Counted from the first letter of the stretch, positions 17,048-25,926 are shown. The stretch: DNA of 35,506 nt from UBA5436 sp964346085 (GCA_964346085.1 CAYFSZ010000006.1:1-35506); one strand, 5' to 3'. Numbers and translations: made by a program. The notes: generated from the letters alone by a model not told the origin.

Positions 17048-18523
17048 ATGAAAAAGATTGCTAATATTGCAACAATGCTCATGGCATTAATGGTGATTTT
17101 CTTTACAGGTGCAATGGCGAAAGCAGAACCAGTTCAAGTGGATAAAACACAGTTACAAGTAGCCGTTGATGAAGCCACAGCAATATTAAATGAAGAAGAC
17201 CCAGAAACTCCTTATTATCCAGAACTGTTACAAGCAAAAAATAATGCACAAGCAGTTTTAGATAATGCAGAAGCAACGAAGGAACAAGTAGCTGAACAAA
17301 CTTCGCTCTTAACAGAAGCAATAGCGACTTATAAAGCACAAAACCCAGTCATTGAAGTGAAAGAGGAAGCAAGAGAAGAAGCTATTCCTTTTAAAACGGA
17401 AACAATCGAAGATAATACATTAATGGCAGGCGAAGAAGTGATTGATCAAGAAGGAGAAGAAGGTACTTTAACAATCACAGAAAAAGTCACTTATGAAAAC
17501 GGCGTGGAAACCGCAAGAGAAGAAATCTCTCGTGAAGTGACAAAAGAGCCAGTTAAACGAATAGTCCGTGTGGGTACTATGGTGGTAGAAGTAAAAACAG
17601 AAACAAAAGAACAAACAATTGCCTTTGAAACAATCACAGTAGAAGATAATACATTAATGGCAGGTACACAGGTTGTTGATACAGAAGGACAAGCTGGTAC
17701 TGTTAAAATCACAGAAGAAGTCACATTTACAAATGGTGTTGAAACCGCTAGAAAAGAGATCTCTCGTGAAGTTTTGACCGCAAAAGTAGATAGAGTGATT
17801 CGTGTTGGTACATATCAGGTTAATTTCTCTGCATTAAATGATATTATTTCATACGCTGAAAAAATTGATTTAAGCATGTATTCTTTAGCAAGTGCAGAGA
17901 ATCTACGTACTGCTTTATCTAATGCGTACACGATTAAAGGAACACATCTAGTAGCACAATCAGAAATTGATAGTGCAGCTGTAACGTTAAAGTACGCCAT
18001 CAATAGTTTAAAATCATATGCGACAGCATATTTTGCACAAGCGGATATTAGTAAAGTATCTCCAAAATCAAGCGTTAATATTAGTGCTAAATTCACAAAC
18101 GCTGGAACAGAAACAATTACGAACTTATTAGTAACTGATTCGATTGGTTTAAGCAGATCCTTAGGCCAAATCCTTCCGGGCGAAAGCAAAGTGTTTACAC
18201 TAACCTATACAATGCCGTCAGATTTTAAGGGAGCAGAAAGTTATTCCATCTCTTCCACGGCAACAGCTATGTATGCTGATGGTACTTATACTGTGAAGGA
18301 ATCTACACAAACATTTATCGTGACAAGTTTAAGTTCTGAAGAATTAGATAAAGAGCGTGACCAACAACTTGCACAAAACTTTGAAGAAGCAGAAGTTGCA
18401 AATAAGCATCAAATTGAATTGCCAACTACAGGAGAAGGCGGACAATACGCTTATTATGCAGTGATTCTTCTTACTTTTGCTGCAATGGCTTTCATTGAAA
18501 GAATGAGAAAAGTACAACAATAA
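17048..18523 (+). CDS. LPXTG-anchored surface protein with FIVAR and two G5 domains
   Basis: 491 residues. The signal peptide ends at AKA (about 26). A FIVAR-like helical segment (about 31-93) is followed by two G5 domains (about 100-180 and 182-256), each with the pattern IPF/IAF...DNTLMAG...G..GT...NGVETAR...RVGT. A second FIVAR-like segment comes next (about 257-322), then a CARDB/DUF11-like beta domain (about 326-430). The C-terminus is LPTTG (458-462), a hydrophobic helix and a basic tail, the classic sortase A signal. G5 domains often bind wall sugars, zinc or heparin-like polymers, and FIVAR segments often mediate adhesion. It starts 24 bp after the sortase gene and so shares its transcript, but the anchor motif differs from that of the adhesin, so two sortases are implied. 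Confidence 0.88.
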   Translation: MKKIANIATMLMALMVIFFTGAMAKAEPVQVDKTQLQVAVDEATAILNEEDPETPYYPELLQAKNNAQAVLDNAEATKEQVAEQTSLLTEAIATYKAQNPVIEVKEEAREEAIPFKTETIEDNTLMAGEEVIDQEGEEGTLTITEKVTYENGVETAREEISREVTKEPVKRIVRVGTMVVEVKTETKEQTIAFETITVEDNTLMAGTQVVDTEGQAGTVKITEEVTFTNGVETARKEISREVLTAKVDRVIRVGTYQVNFSALNDIISYAEKIDLSMYSLASAENLRTALSNAYTIKGTHLVAQSEIDSAAVTLKYAINSLKSYATAYFAQADISKVSPKSSVNISAKFTNAGTETITNLLVTDSIGLSRSLGQILPGESKVFTLTYTMPSDFKGAESYSISSTATAMYADGTYTVKESTQTFIVTSLSSEELDKERDQQLAQNFEEAEVANKHQIELPTTGEGGQYAYYAVILLTFAAMAFIERMRKVQQ

Positions 18524-18529
18524 TTAACA

Positions 18530-18556
18530 TTATCCACCAGTTTATCTGGTGGATAA
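18530..18556 (+). other. Perfect stem-loop after the G5 protein gene
   Basis: TTATCCACCAG (18530-18540) pairs with CTGGTGGATAA (18546-18556), loop TTTAT. No T-run follows, so it is probably not a simple terminator; it could stabilise an RNA end or bind a protein. The next gene starts 23 bp later. Confidence 0.6.
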
Positions 18557-18578
18557 CTTAAATGGATAAGGAGTTAAT

Positions 18579-19139
18579 ATGGTAGCATTCTCAAAGATGC
18601 AAGCAGAGCAAAATCTTAATTGGATTAAAGAATATGCTGCATTAAAAACTCAAATTAATCTCGCTAAAGAAATGAGATTAAATTATATCAATACTTGCCT
18701 GTGCGATTTTGACATGGTTAATTCTTTACAAGGAGCAAACGTATCTTCTATTGCAAAGAGAACATTTACTAAATTGGAAGAAGAAGGTTTTTTCGTCCTT
18801 TTATTAATCAAAAATGAGATTCATAGCAAAGAGGATAAATATAATTGTTCTTTTGCTCATATTCGGTGGAGTGATTCGTTATCCTTTAAATTCCAATTAC
18901 TAACCAAAAAAGAACCTTGGAAGAAAGATATTCCAGATATCTTTTATAAAGAATATGAAGTGAATATTAAAGAAGAAATCACAAAAGAACCAGTCGAACA
19001 AGAAGAAAATAATGATGTAAAGCCAGTTATAAGGCCAATCCCATTTAAACTTAGAGAAGCAAGAATTAAACTGGTTAGAAAACAGACAACCCAAAACAAG
19101 CAGAAAAAAGGACTTGTGAATATTTTTGATACGATGTAA
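18579..19139 (+). CDS. Hypothetical protein
   Basis: 186 residues without signal or membrane segment. The N-terminal 120 residues mix helix and sheet (AKRTFTKLEEEGFFVLLLI). A Glu-rich stretch follows, then a very basic C-terminus (KLREARIKLVRKQTTQNKQK) that could contact nucleic acid. The start has a good AAGGAG site. I recognise no family. It begins the accessory region after the surface module. Confidence 0.65.
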   Translation: MVAFSKMQAEQNLNWIKEYAALKTQINLAKEMRLNYINTCLCDFDMVNSLQGANVSSIAKRTFTKLEEEGFFVLLLIKNEIHSKEDKYNCSFAHIRWSDSLSFKFQLLTKKEPWKKDIPDIFYKEYEVNIKEEITKEPVEQEENNDVKPVIRPIPFKLREARIKLVRKQTTQNKQKKGLVNIFDTM

Positions 19140-19145
19140 AATAAA

Positions 19146-19163
19146 AAAGAACAAATGTTCTTT
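19146..19163 (+). other. 18-bp inverted repeat with the same geometry as the recurrent spacer palindrome
   Basis: AAAGAACA-AA-TGTTCTTT has eight-base arms and a two-base centre, the same layout as GTGTGAAG-NN-CTTCACAC. It sits 7 bp after a stop codon and just before the next ribosome site. It is unlike the recurrent element in sequence and has no terminator hairpin. Confidence 0.45.
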
Positions 19164-19175
19164 GTGAAAGGAGAA

Positions 19176-19322
19176 ATGATGGAAAAATTTGGTTTAGAAA
19201 AATTAAAAGAAGATTTAGGTGTTAAGACAGATGAAGAGTTAATGGCGTTTATAGAAAATAATCCAGACCATCCTGTTGTCATTGAATTAAAAGCACTAGC
19301 GAGCTTTTTAGATCAGGAGTGA
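19176..19322 (+). CDS. Small protein (48 residues) of unknown function
   Basis: A 48-codon frame with a near-perfect site (GAAAGGAG) begins MMEKFGLEKLKEDLG and ends ALASFLDQE. The second ATG at 19179 is an equally possible start. The protein is acidic and helical by eye. It ends 3 bp before the next gene, and both the tight spacing and the ribosome site support a real gene. No family recognised. Confidence 0.6.
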   Translation: MMEKFGLEKLKEDLGVKTDEELMAFIENNPDHPVVIELKALASFLDQE

Positions 19323-19325
19323 TAA

Positions 19326-20762
19326 ATGAGCATTTGTGAATATTTTAATTGTGACTCAATGGAATCCTTGCTTGATAAATTAATCAGCAAGGATTCTTCA
19401 GTTAAAGAACTCTCTGATTTTTTAGATAAAATGATCAAAGACAAAGCAATCAATAAAACAATCACATTAAACTCTCCCGATAGTTATTATGATTTCTTCC
19501 AAAAAGAAAAATGTCTAGCCTCAGGAGATGATGTATTAGTGTTATATACAAATATAAAGATTAATCTCGTCTATTATGAAACTGTTAAATTAAGTAAACT
19601 TAATCATAAAGATATTATGAAACGACTTTATGAACATAATGCTTCTAATGTTGTTTTTCAGTACAATGGTGATACTAAGTATGATGTTCGCAAAATTAAT
19701 CAATTAGAACAGATTGAACATAATCTTAATAAGATAAATATTAATGTTCATGATCGCTTCTGCTGTACAAAAGGAAAATATTTACATTCAGAAAAGGGAT
19801 ATAAGGATTATCTAGTATCTGAAGAAACATTTAAAAACAATAAAAAGCGGAAAAGTTTTCATAAGATACAAAGAAAGAAAACGCAATTTTCAACATATAA
19901 AGACTATGACGAGATTATAGAAAAATATGTTACACGTGAAATAACTGGCCTTAATGCGATTAAAGATGAGGATAAAATTAAAGAGTTAATTAAACTATTG
20001 TCATCGCATCGAAATAAAGAATTAATGCACCTGATTAAGTACGATAACGACTATAATGTTACTCACATTAAAGAGCTATTTAAAGGAAACAGAGGTAATA
20101 TCAAACTTAATATTGCGACATTGTTTTTGGAATTATATCAATATGATGCAAAAAACATCAGTCTAATTCATAATCATCCTTCAGGCGATTATGTACCATC
20201 TAATGATGATATATCTACTACAATTAAGATGAATGAAGTCTTGCAAGATTATGATTTTAATCTTTTAGAACACTATATATCAGCCAAAGGTGGCGTGTAT
20301 TGTATCAGCGAAGATATTTCAGAATTAAGAGATAAAAAAGAGGGGATATCTTATTTAATTAAGAGGAAATATCGAGAACAACAAGTTCAGCAGTTTTTAA
20401 AAACGTATACTGAATATACCAATCACCAGTTTGGCAATCAAGATTCAGTCGATAGCTTACTGTTAGATTTTAGAAATAATTCTAAAAACATATCGAGTCT
20501 AGGACTTGCATATACAGAATATGAAAATGAAATCGACGGACATATTAATGAAGTGCAAACAGTCGTTGATTTATACCGAATGGAATATAAAGGATATTTT
20601 AATGATCAGTGTGTTGAAATTATTAAATTTGATAGCATTGATGAAATCGAAGATTTTGTGAAAAATTACGATTTTGAAAGTGGTGTCCAAGATGTATATG
20701 AAGCTGCAATAAACGGTCACCACCAAGAAAAAGAAAAAGGACACGAAGAACCAGAAAGATAA
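19326..20762 (+). CDS. JAMM/RadC-like (JAB domain) protein A, with HEEPER tail
   Basis: 478 residues. The N-terminal 110 residues begin MSICEYFNC and include FFQKEKCLASGDDVLVLYTN, shared with the paralogue at 20841. A JAB/MPN domain follows (about 190-345) with the full zinc motif H-N-H-x7-S-x2-D: His282, His284, Ser292, Asp295 (HNHPSGDYVPSNDD). This is the RadC-type JAMM signature, typical of metal-dependent hydrolases; RadC-like proteins are frequent on ICEs and plasmids, with unsettled function. The last 130 residues, absent from the paralogue, are unassigned. The protein ends KEKGHEEPER, a tail also found on two other proteins and encoded by a DNA repeat that continues into spacer copy 2. 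A role in countering host defence or processing entering DNA is inference. Confidence 0.8.
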   Translation: MSICEYFNCDSMESLLDKLISKDSSVKELSDFLDKMIKDKAINKTITLNSPDSYYDFFQKEKCLASGDDVLVLYTNIKINLVYYETVKLSKLNHKDIMKRLYEHNASNVVFQYNGDTKYDVRKINQLEQIEHNLNKININVHDRFCCTKGKYLHSEKGYKDYLVSEETFKNNKKRKSFHKIQRKKTQFSTYKDYDEIIEKYVTREITGLNAIKDEDKIKELIKLLSSHRNKELMHLIKYDNDYNVTHIKELFKGNRGNIKLNIATLFLELYQYDAKNISLIHNHPSGDYVPSNDDISTTIKMNEVLQDYDFNLLEHYISAKGGVYCISEDISELRDKKEGISYLIKRKYREQQVQQFLKTYTEYTNHQFGNQDSVDSLLLDFRNNSKNISSLGLAYTEYENEIDGHINEVQTVVDLYRMEYKGYFNDQCVEIIKFDSIDEIEDFVKNYDFESGVQDVYEAAINGHHQEKEKGHEEPER

Positions 20763-20765
20763 AAA

Positions 20766-20819
20766 GTGTGAAGTACTTCACACCATGAAAAGGATAAGAG
20801 CTGAGAAGGCTCTTTTTTA
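20766..20819 (+). repeat. Recurrent spacer element, copy 2
   Basis: GTGTGAAG-TA-CTTCACAC at 20766-20783, then the AAGAGC/GCTCTT hairpin (20796-20814) and T-run. The next start codon is 26 nt after the stem. From the inverted repeat to AGAAAAGGA it is almost identical to copy 1. Identity with copy 3 and copy 5 also extends upstream into the coding sequence of the HEEPER tail. Confidence 0.9.
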
Positions 20820-20840
20820 TTTTAGAAAAGGAAAAAGCAT

Positions 20841-21947
20841 ATGAGTATATGTGAATATTTTAATTGCGAATCAATTAATGATTTAGTTGTAAAAATCAAA
20901 CATAAAGATCCTTCTGTAAAGGAACTCATCTCTTTTATTGAGGCAAAAAAAAAAGAAAGCCAAAGAAGGGATGTTGATACAATCGATACCCCAGAAAAAG
21001 TGATTGATTTTTACCAAAAAGAAAAATGCTTAGCTATAGGCGATGATATGTTAGTCGTATATATTAATTCAGAACTGAAACCTGTATTTTATGAAACAAT
21101 CAAAATAGAGAAAGAAATGGCTAAAAATATTGTTCCTAGAATATTGGAATACAATGTAGAGGGAATTATTACACAGCGTTGCAGTCCTATCACTAAGGTT
21201 CGTTCACCAGATAAAATTGATTTTGGAAAACTAAAAGATACCCTTGAAGAAATTGGAGTTATAACTTTAGATCAGTTCGTTTTATTGGATAGTAATAAGA
21301 TAATGTCGCAAACAAAGAATAAAGAATATGTAATGAAAGGAGAGTCTATTTCTGCATCCTCGGTTAAGAAGGAATTTAAAATAGAATCACCCGGATTAAT
21401 GAACCTTCTTAATTTTGAAACATTTAAAGACTATGACGAGATTATAGAAAAATATGTAGAAAAAGAAATTGTTGGATTAAACGCATTTAAAGATGAAGAA
21501 AAAATCAAAGAACTAATCAAATTATTGTCATCACATAAAAGTGCAGAATCTTTATATTATATTCGATATGACAATCGTCTAAATGTATCAGGAATCAAAG
21601 AATTATTTAAAGGCCAAAGGAATGAAGTTAGTATTGATATATTAACACTCATGAAAGAAATGTATGAAACAAAGGCAAAATATATGTCATTGTTTCATAA
21701 TCATCCAGAATCAATTTCAGAACCATCTACGGCTGATATAGTGGCAACCAAAAGTATACGAGAACGTTTGATGAAGTATGATATAAATCTCCTAGAACAT
21801 TATACCGTAGCTAGAGATGGTGTAAAGAATATCAGTGATATATACATATCTATGTCCGAAGCGAAATACCAACTAGCTTCAAACCTTGCTAAAAACGATA
21901 AGGAATTGCGATTAAAACCAAAAGCACACGAAGAACCAGAAAGATAA
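20841..21947 (+). CDS. JAMM/RadC-like (JAB domain) protein B, paralogue of the gene at 19326
   Basis: 368 residues, aligned with protein A over its whole length: MSICEYFNC start, DFYQKEKCLAIGDDMLVVYIN, the shared FKDYDEIIEKYV segment, and a JAB domain. The zinc motif is kept as His286, His288, Ser296, Asp299 (HNHPESISEPSTAD), although the SG after HNHP typical of RadC is changed to ES. It lacks the 130-residue C-terminal extension of protein A and ends KAHEEPER, so only the shorter part of the tail is shared. The start follows spacer copy 2 with a GAAAAGGA site. The tandem duplication with diverged flanks suggests the two copies act on different targets; that is inference. Confidence 0.8.
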   Translation: MSICEYFNCESINDLVVKIKHKDPSVKELISFIEAKKKESQRRDVDTIDTPEKVIDFYQKEKCLAIGDDMLVVYINSELKPVFYETIKIEKEMAKNIVPRILEYNVEGIITQRCSPITKVRSPDKIDFGKLKDTLEEIGVITLDQFVLLDSNKIMSQTKNKEYVMKGESISASSVKKEFKIESPGLMNLLNFETFKDYDEIIEKYVEKEIVGLNAFKDEEKIKELIKLLSSHKSAESLYYIRYDNRLNVSGIKELFKGQRNEVSIDILTLMKEMYETKAKYMSLFHNHPESISEPSTADIVATKSIRERLMKYDINLLEHYTVARDGVKNISDIYISMSEAKYQLASNLAKNDKELRLKPKAHEEPER

Positions 21948-21951
21948 AAAA

Positions 21952-22006
21952 GTGTGAAGTACTTCACACCTAAAAAGGATAAGAGCTGAAAAGGCTTTTT
22001 TTTTTA
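21952..22006 (+). repeat. Recurrent spacer element, copy 3 (degenerate terminator arm)
   Basis: GTGTGAAG-TA-CTTCACAC at 21952-21969. The hairpin's left arm AAGAGC (21981-21986) is kept, but the right arm reads GCTTTT instead of GCTCTT, followed by an unusually long T-run. The stem is weaker here than at other copies. It precedes mobC and the relaxase, so this stretch is also where an oriT might lie; I see no known nic site. Confidence 0.85.
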
Positions 22007-22027
22007 TTATCATAAAGAGAGGTGGAT

Positions 22028-22336
22028 ATGAAAAGACGAAACACAGTTAGTGTGCGACTAACTGAAGAAGAACTCGAGATTATTAATAAAAAAGTTAGTG
22101 ATACTACATTATCAAGAGAAAGCTACATTCGACAGGTGGTACTAGGAAATGAAATTAAGCCAACTCCGCCAATTGAATATAATGAATTGAAAAGAGAACT
22201 ATCTGCGATCGGAAATAACCTGAATCAGATTGCCAGAGTTGCAAATAGAACAGGATCTATCAATGAAGAAATGTACTGGCAGAATGTAGATAACCTAAAT
22301 GCAATATATGCACGAATGCTGGATGAGTTTGAGTGA
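22028..22336 (+). CDS. mobC: MobC-like relaxosome accessory protein
   Basis: About 102 residues. The N-terminus (KRRNTVSVRLTEEELEII) is a ribbon-helix-helix DNA-binding strand and helix. The region ELKRELSAIGNNLNQIARVAN is the family hallmark of MobC/MbeC-type proteins. These bind near oriT and help the relaxase nick. I start it at the ATG at 22028 after AGAGAGGTGG; a GTG at 22022 lies inside the ribosome site. The relaxase starts 6 bp after its stop. It follows spacer copy 3, with its start about 30 nt from the hairpin. Confidence 0.85.
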   Translation: MKRRNTVSVRLTEEELEIINKKVSDTTLSRESYIRQVVLGNEIKPTPPIEYNELKRELSAIGNNLNQIARVANRTGSINEEMYWQNVDNLNAIYARMLDEFE

Positions 22337-22342
22337 TCTATT

Positions 22343-23707
22343 ATGGCGGTAACGAAATTACAGGTAATTAAAAAGACAATCGCACATACCATTAATTACT
22401 GTATGAGCAAAGCAGAAAAAGGACTCATTGGGGGAGTAAATCTTAATCCTTATTTTGCGAAAAGAGAATTTGAAGAAACTTGGATAAGACATAATAAACA
22501 TGAAGGAAGGAGAGGATATCACGCAGTCCAAAGTTTTAAACCCGGTGAAACCACCGCAGAAGTCGCACACCAAATAGGACTCGAATTAGCCGAAAAAGTA
22601 TGGGGCAAAAGACACCAAGTTTTAGTTGTGACTCATACAGATAAAAAACATATTCATAATCATTTCGTGATTAATGCTGTTTCTTTCGTTGACGGCAAAA
22701 AACTTCATATTGCAGATAAGCAAATGAATAAATCGATGATTCCAGTTTCTGATGAACTGTGTAAAGAATATGGTCTTTCCGTAATAGAACAAGATAAGGC
22801 AGCTGCTCTTGAAAGAGAAAGATATGAAGATAAGGAAGGCTCTGTACCACATCAGCAACAAAAAGGCGATAATGGACAGTCGGTTAATTATGAAAAAAAT
22901 AGTGAGAAAGATAATAAAAAGACTATCCATAAGGAAAGTTATCGCCATTACGGAGAATGGCTTGAAGACCATCCTGATGTTGATGTCAGATCAAGACTGA
23001 AATATGATTTAGACTATTATGCAAGTCAGACAAACCATATCCCTGATTTAATTCAAGCGATGGAAACGGCAGGCTATGAGTTTAAGCTAAATAGAGAGCA
23101 TCCTTCGGTTAAACCGCCTTATGGACAAAGATATATTAGACTTCGAAGTCTAGGGCAAAAATATCTATTAGAAAATATTGTTGATCGCATAGGGAAACCT
23201 GAAATGTTATCCCTAAGTGTAAAACCAGAAAAGTTTGAATCTATATGGGTTATTTATCTTAAAAGAACAAAACCTAAGGGAACGCTCTTAAATCTTATTA
23301 AGCATTATCAGATATTACTTAACACGACAAATAAACCAATTATATATCCGTCTAAGCAAGCTACTGAGGCAGCTAAAAGACTACGTGCTTATGATAACGA
23401 AATCATGTATTTAAGAGTGAATAATATTGAATCAATCGAAGAATTAAATAACACTCTTCTTCACTTAAAAGAAGATAAAAAAAGTCTATTAAACCAAAGA
23501 AATAAACTCTACCGCACAAAAGATAAAATGCTGGGATATCAAACCAAACTAAAAGAAATTAATCAATTAATATTTTCGGTCAACGAAAATATAAAAATAG
23601 CTAATTCAATTAATCAAGATTTTAAGGATCTACGGTTAGATGAATTAAGCAAAGAAACAAAAGAAAACGAAAAAGAATTACCAAAAGAAGAAAGGAGAGA
23701 AAGATGA
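22343..23707 (+). CDS. Conjugative relaxase, MOBP-type (Relaxase/MobA family)
   Basis: The relaxase nicks oriT and leads the DNA strand into the recipient. The 454 residues begin MAVTKLQVIKKTIAHTINY, with a candidate catalytic Tyr19. The metal-binding histidine cluster is HTDKKHIHNH (98-107), followed by INAVSFVDGKK, which is typical of the Relaxase family in Firmicutes ICEs. The second half (about 340-454) is long, charged and helical. The start lacks a strong ribosome site and lies 6 bp after mobC, suggesting coupling. It overlaps the PcfB-like gene by 4 bp (ATGA). All the active-site residues I can check are in place. Confidence 0.9.
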   Translation: MAVTKLQVIKKTIAHTINYCMSKAEKGLIGGVNLNPYFAKREFEETWIRHNKHEGRRGYHAVQSFKPGETTAEVAHQIGLELAEKVWGKRHQVLVVTHTDKKHIHNHFVINAVSFVDGKKLHIADKQMNKSMIPVSDELCKEYGLSVIEQDKAAALERERYEDKEGSVPHQQQKGDNGQSVNYEKNSEKDNKKTIHKESYRHYGEWLEDHPDVDVRSRLKYDLDYYASQTNHIPDLIQAMETAGYEFKLNREHPSVKPPYGQRYIRLRSLGQKYLLENIVDRIGKPEMLSLSVKPEKFESIWVIYLKRTKPKGTLLNLIKHYQILLNTTNKPIIYPSKQATEAAKRLRAYDNEIMYLRVNNIESIEELNNTLLHLKEDKKSLLNQRNKLYRTKDKMLGYQTKLKEINQLIFSVNENIKIANSINQDFKDLRLDELSKETKENEKELPKEERRER

Positions 23708-24672
23708 ATCAACCAGAAGATGTCATCATGGGTATTGTCAACGGAATTATATTTAAAGGGGGTGAAGCCGCAATACAGCTTGCAGGCAAAGGAACATTTT
23801 ATTTATCTAAAAATATGTTAGCCTTTGCCATCGCTGCTGCCAAAGGGATTAAAAGAAGACACGGTAGAACAGGTCTTGTTAATTTGGAAAAGAAATATCC
23901 AAAGATTAATGTTCTATCTGTGGACAAGAATAAGCTATCTCAACTCGAAGCCGAAGCTAAAAAATATAATGTGCTTTATTCCGTTATTGAAAACAAGCAA
24001 ACTAAAGATGTAGATGTCTTTTTCCCAGAAAATGACGCTCCTAAAATTGAACGCATTGCAAAGAGGCTAGAGATCACAAATCTATTAACTGGATTAAATC
24101 AATTTCAGCTTACACCAGCTAATCAACCTCAAAACAATCGAGAGGAAGTACAAAACAATCCTCAATTCAATTTATTGGTAGAAACTAAAGATGAACAAGG
24201 CAATAAAGTTCCTCTACAGTTTAACTTAGATAGCTATTTAGAAGCCGAAACAGAAAAGATATTAGATGAATATGAATATCGAGACGTACAAGGAAACAAC
24301 ATGCCTCTATCTGAAGCAGATTTATCTGTTGATTTAGTTTCATTCGACTATAAGAACGAATTAGAGCAAGAAGAAATGATGAGTATTGTTGATACACTTC
24401 CAGAAGAACAAAGCACCGAAATTAAAGAGCTAATAGAAGAACAGGATAAAAACGAAATTAAAGACGAAGAAAAACCAGCAACAAAAGCAGAAGCTGAGAA
24501 AGATACATATAGTATTGACTCAGCATTAGCAAGTACAAAAGAAGAACCAAGCCAGAACACAAAACCTAAAGGAATTGAAAAAGCATTAAAAGAAGCTGAA
24601 ACGGTGTTGCGGCTGCATGGGAAGGCAGAAGTAGATAAGTCCATCCCTAAAGTCCAAGAATTAACGAAATAG
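23704..24672 (+). CDS. PcfB-like (DUF3801) conjugation protein
   Basis: 322 residues. The N-terminal 130 residues (KGIKRRHGRTGLVNLEKKYP, then LEAEAKKYNVLYSVIEN and DVFFPENDAPKIERI) match my memory of DUF3801, the PcfB family, which in pCF10 works with the relaxase and coupling protein to deliver DNA to the channel. The C-terminal part is acidic and probably disordered (many EE/KE runs). It overlaps the relaxase gene by 4 bp, as expected for a working partner. Confidence in the family is moderate; the context strengthens it. Confidence 0.75.
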   Translation: MNQPEDVIMGIVNGIIFKGGEAAIQLAGKGTFYLSKNMLAFAIAAAKGIKRRHGRTGLVNLEKKYPKINVLSVDKNKLSQLEAEAKKYNVLYSVIENKQTKDVDVFFPENDAPKIERIAKRLEITNLLTGLNQFQLTPANQPQNNREEVQNNPQFNLLVETKDEQGNKVPLQFNLDSYLEAETEKILDEYEYRDVQGNNMPLSEADLSVDLVSFDYKNELEQEEMMSIVDTLPEEQSTEIKELIEEQDKNEIKDEEKPATKAEAEKDTYSIDSALASTKEEPSQNTKPKGIEKALKEAETVLRLHGKAEVDKSIPKVQELTK

Positions 24673-24687
24673 TAGAAAGAGGTCATT

Positions 24688-24912
24688 ATGAATATAAGAG
24701 AAGTAAAAGAATATCTTAAAAATTGTTCTCACGAATGTAAATGGGAGTTAATAGAGAAAGATGATGAATATCTCATCCTTGATATAGAAAACCAAGAAAT
24801 CATCTTAGCTATGGATCGCAATTTAAACCACGTAAAATTTACTAGCTGGATATATTCATTAGAGGAACTAAAGCATCTAAATTTCATCTTAAAACAAATA
24901 TTAGCTGAATAA
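24688..24912 (+). CDS. Small hypothetical protein
   Basis: 74 residues, acidic, with a beta-hairpin-like middle (WELIEKDDEYLILDIENQEI). It starts 15 bp after the PcfB-like gene with an AGAAAGAGG site and ends 32 bp before the next gene. The spacing supports a real operon member. No family recognised. Confidence 0.6.
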   Translation: MNIREVKEYLKNCSHECKWELIEKDDEYLILDIENQEIILAMDRNLNHVKFTSWIYSLEELKHLNFILKQILAE

Positions 24913-24944
24913 AAATATGAATATATATTTAGAAAGGAGATCAT

Positions 24945-25922
24945 ATGGCTCAATACAAAAAGAAAACACAGGAAGAGCAAAAGAAAGAAATGACTGAGTT
25001 AATGAATCAATTAAATGAACAAGTTGACTCATTTATATTTGAACCTGAAAAAATAATGGAATTTCTTTCATTTTCTAGCAGATTTAGAAAATATTCATTT
25101 AAAAACCGAGCCTTGATACATGGCCAAGATCCAAGAGCTATATTTGTTGCTTCGTTTAAAAGATGGCAGGAGTTAAAACATCCTGTCAACAAAGGCGAAA
25201 AATCAATTAAAATATTTGCTCCTGTGAATGTTGCCTATTATCGTGACCAAAACGGAGAAGTAAAAAGGCTTTATAAAAATGATAAAGAAGCACTGGCGTT
25301 AATCAAAAAACATAATCTTGAAATATTAAATGCAACCTACTTCAAATTAGTACCTGTGTTTTCTAATAACCAAGTACAACTCGATATAGAGGATTATCCA
25401 AAACTCTTAAAAGAAAGTATTATACTAACCACAAAACAAGATACATCGCTAGTTTATAAAGGTCTGTTAAGTTTTGCTGAAAAAAACAAAATACCAATTA
25501 ACTATCAAAAACTAAATGGCTTAACAGGTGGTTATTATAGCCACCAAACGAAAGATATCACAATCAGAAGTGATATTAATGGTCTCTCAAAAGTAAATAT
25601 CTTAGCTCATGAATTAGCACATGCAATTATGCACGACAAAAATCATGGAACTCTTATAAAAGAAGACTATAAGCTAACAGAAGAGATTAAAGAAGTGCAA
25701 GCAGAAGCAGTAGCTACCCTTCTAACAGGATATTACACGAAAGAATTTAAAGAAGGTCAATTGCATTATATTAGAGAATATGCAAAAGAAATGTCTGCGG
25801 AAGAAAGAATTGGTTATATCGAAGCAATTACAGATACAGCTTTATCAATGATTGAGGAAGTAGATAACACGATTCTAAAACACCAAGAAAAAGAAAAAGG
25901 ACACGAAGAACCAGAAAGATAA
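24945..25922 (+). CDS. ArdC-N domain plus ImmA/IrrE-type metallopeptidase, with HEEPER tail
   Basis: 325 residues. The N-terminal half (about 1-130) has the ArdC N-terminal pattern: FSSRFRKYSFKNRALIHGQ, ARAIF-like PRAIFVASFKRWQEL, and VNKGEKSIKIFAPV. This domain binds single-stranded DNA in ArdC antirestriction proteins. The C-terminal half has the zinc protease motif HELAH (222-226) with downstream Glu residues in EEIKEVQAEAVATLL, typical of ArdC/IrrE-type metallopeptidases. ArdC-type proteins protect entering DNA from restriction, which suits a mobile element. The protein ends KEKGHEEPER, identical to the tail of the JAMM protein A; the DNA identity (about 45 nt) continues into the following spacer. 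The start follows an AGAAAGGAG site. Confidence 0.82.
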   Translation: MAQYKKKTQEEQKKEMTELMNQLNEQVDSFIFEPEKIMEFLSFSSRFRKYSFKNRALIHGQDPRAIFVASFKRWQELKHPVNKGEKSIKIFAPVNVAYYRDQNGEVKRLYKNDKEALALIKKHNLEILNATYFKLVPVFSNNQVQLDIEDYPKLLKESIILTTKQDTSLVYKGLLSFAEKNKIPINYQKLNGLTGGYYSHQTKDITIRSDINGLSKVNILAHELAHAIMHDKNHGTLIKEDYKLTEEIKEVQAEAVATLLTGYYTKEFKEGQLHYIREYAKEMSAEERIGYIEAITDTALSMIEEVDNTILKHQEKEKGHEEPER

Positions 25923-25926
25923 AAAA

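Noticed and set aside
21952..22027. oriT upstream of mobC
   Set aside because: The position is reasonable but the only structures present are those of the recurrent spacer, and no nic-like sequence is recognisable.
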